Source: RGIG3102 sp964369915
Lineage (GTDB): Bacteria > Bacillota > Clostridia > Oscillospirales > Ruminococcaceae
NCBI GenBank assembly: GCA_964369915.1
Contig: CAYJGG010000081.1
Location: forward strand, 1 to 6,740
Length of the DNA: 6,740 nucleotides
Reading direction: 5' to 3'
Of this stretch, positions 6,435 to 6,740 are shown piece by piece; the first letter of the stretch is position 1; each line of letters opens with the position of its first letter. The notes beneath the pieces are model-generated. The model was not told where the DNA came from. It ran no database searches and saw only the letters and a list, made by a program, of their open reading frames with translations. The translations under genes and the position numbers were made by a program.

Positions 6435-6740
6435 GGCGACTGCAAAGAAAAGCGTTGATACGGGAGGTTGCCACAATCGTGGGTTTTTCCGTTGAGTATG
6501 TCCGATCTTTGAACCGGGCGACAAAACTATTAAATACTAATGCAAGGAGTGTATGACCTGTAAAGGTCCTCTGACTATAACTTTGTGAAAGAGATTCTTT
6601 ATTTTAAAGAATAACCGATTTAACTGCATGGCGGTTAGTCGGCTTTTATAATGAGATAGAGCGAAACACCCGGCACAGTGTTAATAGAATTTGTTTACCG
6701 CCGCTATTAAAAAAAGAAAATCTATAAGGAGGCGTTAAAA
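6435..6740 (+). ncRNA. Long structured 5' leader RNA, probably of a ribosomal protein operon (rpsJ/S10 suspected)
   Basis: A ~300-base noncoding stretch of about 40% G+C by hand count, against ~19% just upstream. Stems visible by eye: GGCGAC 6435-6440 with GTTGCC 6467-6472; CCAC/GTGG 6471-6482; GGTTT/GAACC 6482-6515; GACCT-GTAA-AGGTC 6555-6568, a stem capped by a GNRA loop, extended by GGAG/CTCT (6546-6549, 6569-6572); ATTCTTT/AAAGAAT 6594-6612; CCGA/TCGG 6615-6642; AACAC/GTGTT 6665-6682; TTAATAG/CTATTAA 6681-6710. Several overlap, so alternative folds are likely. A strong ribosome site ends the region, so it is the leader of the next gene and not a free RNA. Stretches such as GAGTATGTCCG, GGGCGAC, ACTTTGTGA and GAGCGAAACACCCGGC resemble what I remember preceding rpsJ in other Clostridia. 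That identity is recall, not a computed match. Autoregulation by a ribosomal protein is a plausible role. Confidence 0.6.
6726..6734 (+). promoter_or_regulatory. Ribosome binding site of the gene beyond the window edge
   Basis: AAGGAGG (6726-6732) is a near-perfect anti-16S match. The eight bases CGTTAAAA then run to the window end, so a start codon at 6741 or shortly after would have ideal spacing. GGCG (6731-6734), overlapping the 3' end of the site, is complementary to CGCC (6699-6702) in the leader. Confidence 0.75.

Noticed and set aside
6615..6650. Intrinsic terminator or attenuator (CCGA/TCGG hairpin followed by TTTT)
   Set aside because: The stem is interrupted and the T run is only four bases, broken by ATA. 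Attenuation here cannot be excluded but is not supported.
6628..6651. Seven-codon frame MAVSRLL in the leader
   Set aside because: No Shine-Dalgarno before it, and it falls within bases better explained by pairing.
6690..6710. T-box antiterminator, because of ACCGC in the leader
   Set aside because: The T-box sequence is GGTGGNACCGCG with a specifier stem and terminator; only ACCGC is shared, and no specifier loop, AG-bulge or T-box terminator is seen.
6435..6740. RNase P RNA, tmRNA, SRP RNA or 6S RNA
   Set aside because: None of the hallmark conserved motifs of these RNAs is present, and the region ends in a Shine-Dalgarno sequence, so it is an mRNA leader.
1..6740. CRISPR array, insertion sequence, phage or defence system
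   Set aside because: No regularly spaced repeats, transposase, integrase or defence-type genes are visible; base composition across the genes is uniform.

Overview
The window comes from a low-GC bacterium of the clostridial type (Bacillota). The evidence is the A/T-rich coding sequence with AGA/ATA/TTA-rich codon use, strong AAGGAG/GAGGAG ribosome sites, sigma-A type promoters, and a gene set (RarA, OmpR-type two-component pair, DUF1858 protein, TrmK, RqcH) typical of Clostridia. No species is claimed. All supported genes are on the + strand.

Layout. (1) 1-1104: 3' part of rarA, a clamp-loader-like AAA+ ATPase of replication-fork maintenance; its first ~50 codons lie outside the window. (2) 1105-1266: a spacer with an A/T hairpin and a candidate promoter. 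(3) 1267-3373: a two-gene operon for an OmpR/PhoB-family response regulator and its membrane histidine kinase. (4) 3374-3458: a short spacer with a strong extended -10 promoter. (5) 3459-6106: a tight three-gene operon made of a small CxxC DUF1858 protein, trmK (m1A22 tRNA methyltransferase) and rqcH (NFACT-family ribosome quality control factor). The last two both act in translation. (6) 6107-6430: a very A/T-rich spacer (about 19% G+C by hand count) with two terminator-like A/T hairpins and two candidate promoters. (7) 6435-6740: a ~300-base structured region of about 40% G+C by hand count, starting just downstream of a good promoter and ending in a strong Shine-Dalgarno sequence 8 bases from the window edge.

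The last region is the most interesting part. It has many hairpins, two mutually exclusive pairing choices, and a complementary segment that could mask the ribosome site. It looks like the long regulatory 5' leader of a highly expressed translation gene whose start codon is probably at or just after 6741. From remembered similarity of several stretches (for example around 6493-6504, 6516-6522, 6579-6588 and 6656-6674) to the region before rpsJ in other Clostridia, the best guess is the S10 ribosomal protein operon leader. This is a memory-based inference that was not computed, and the downstream gene is not visible.
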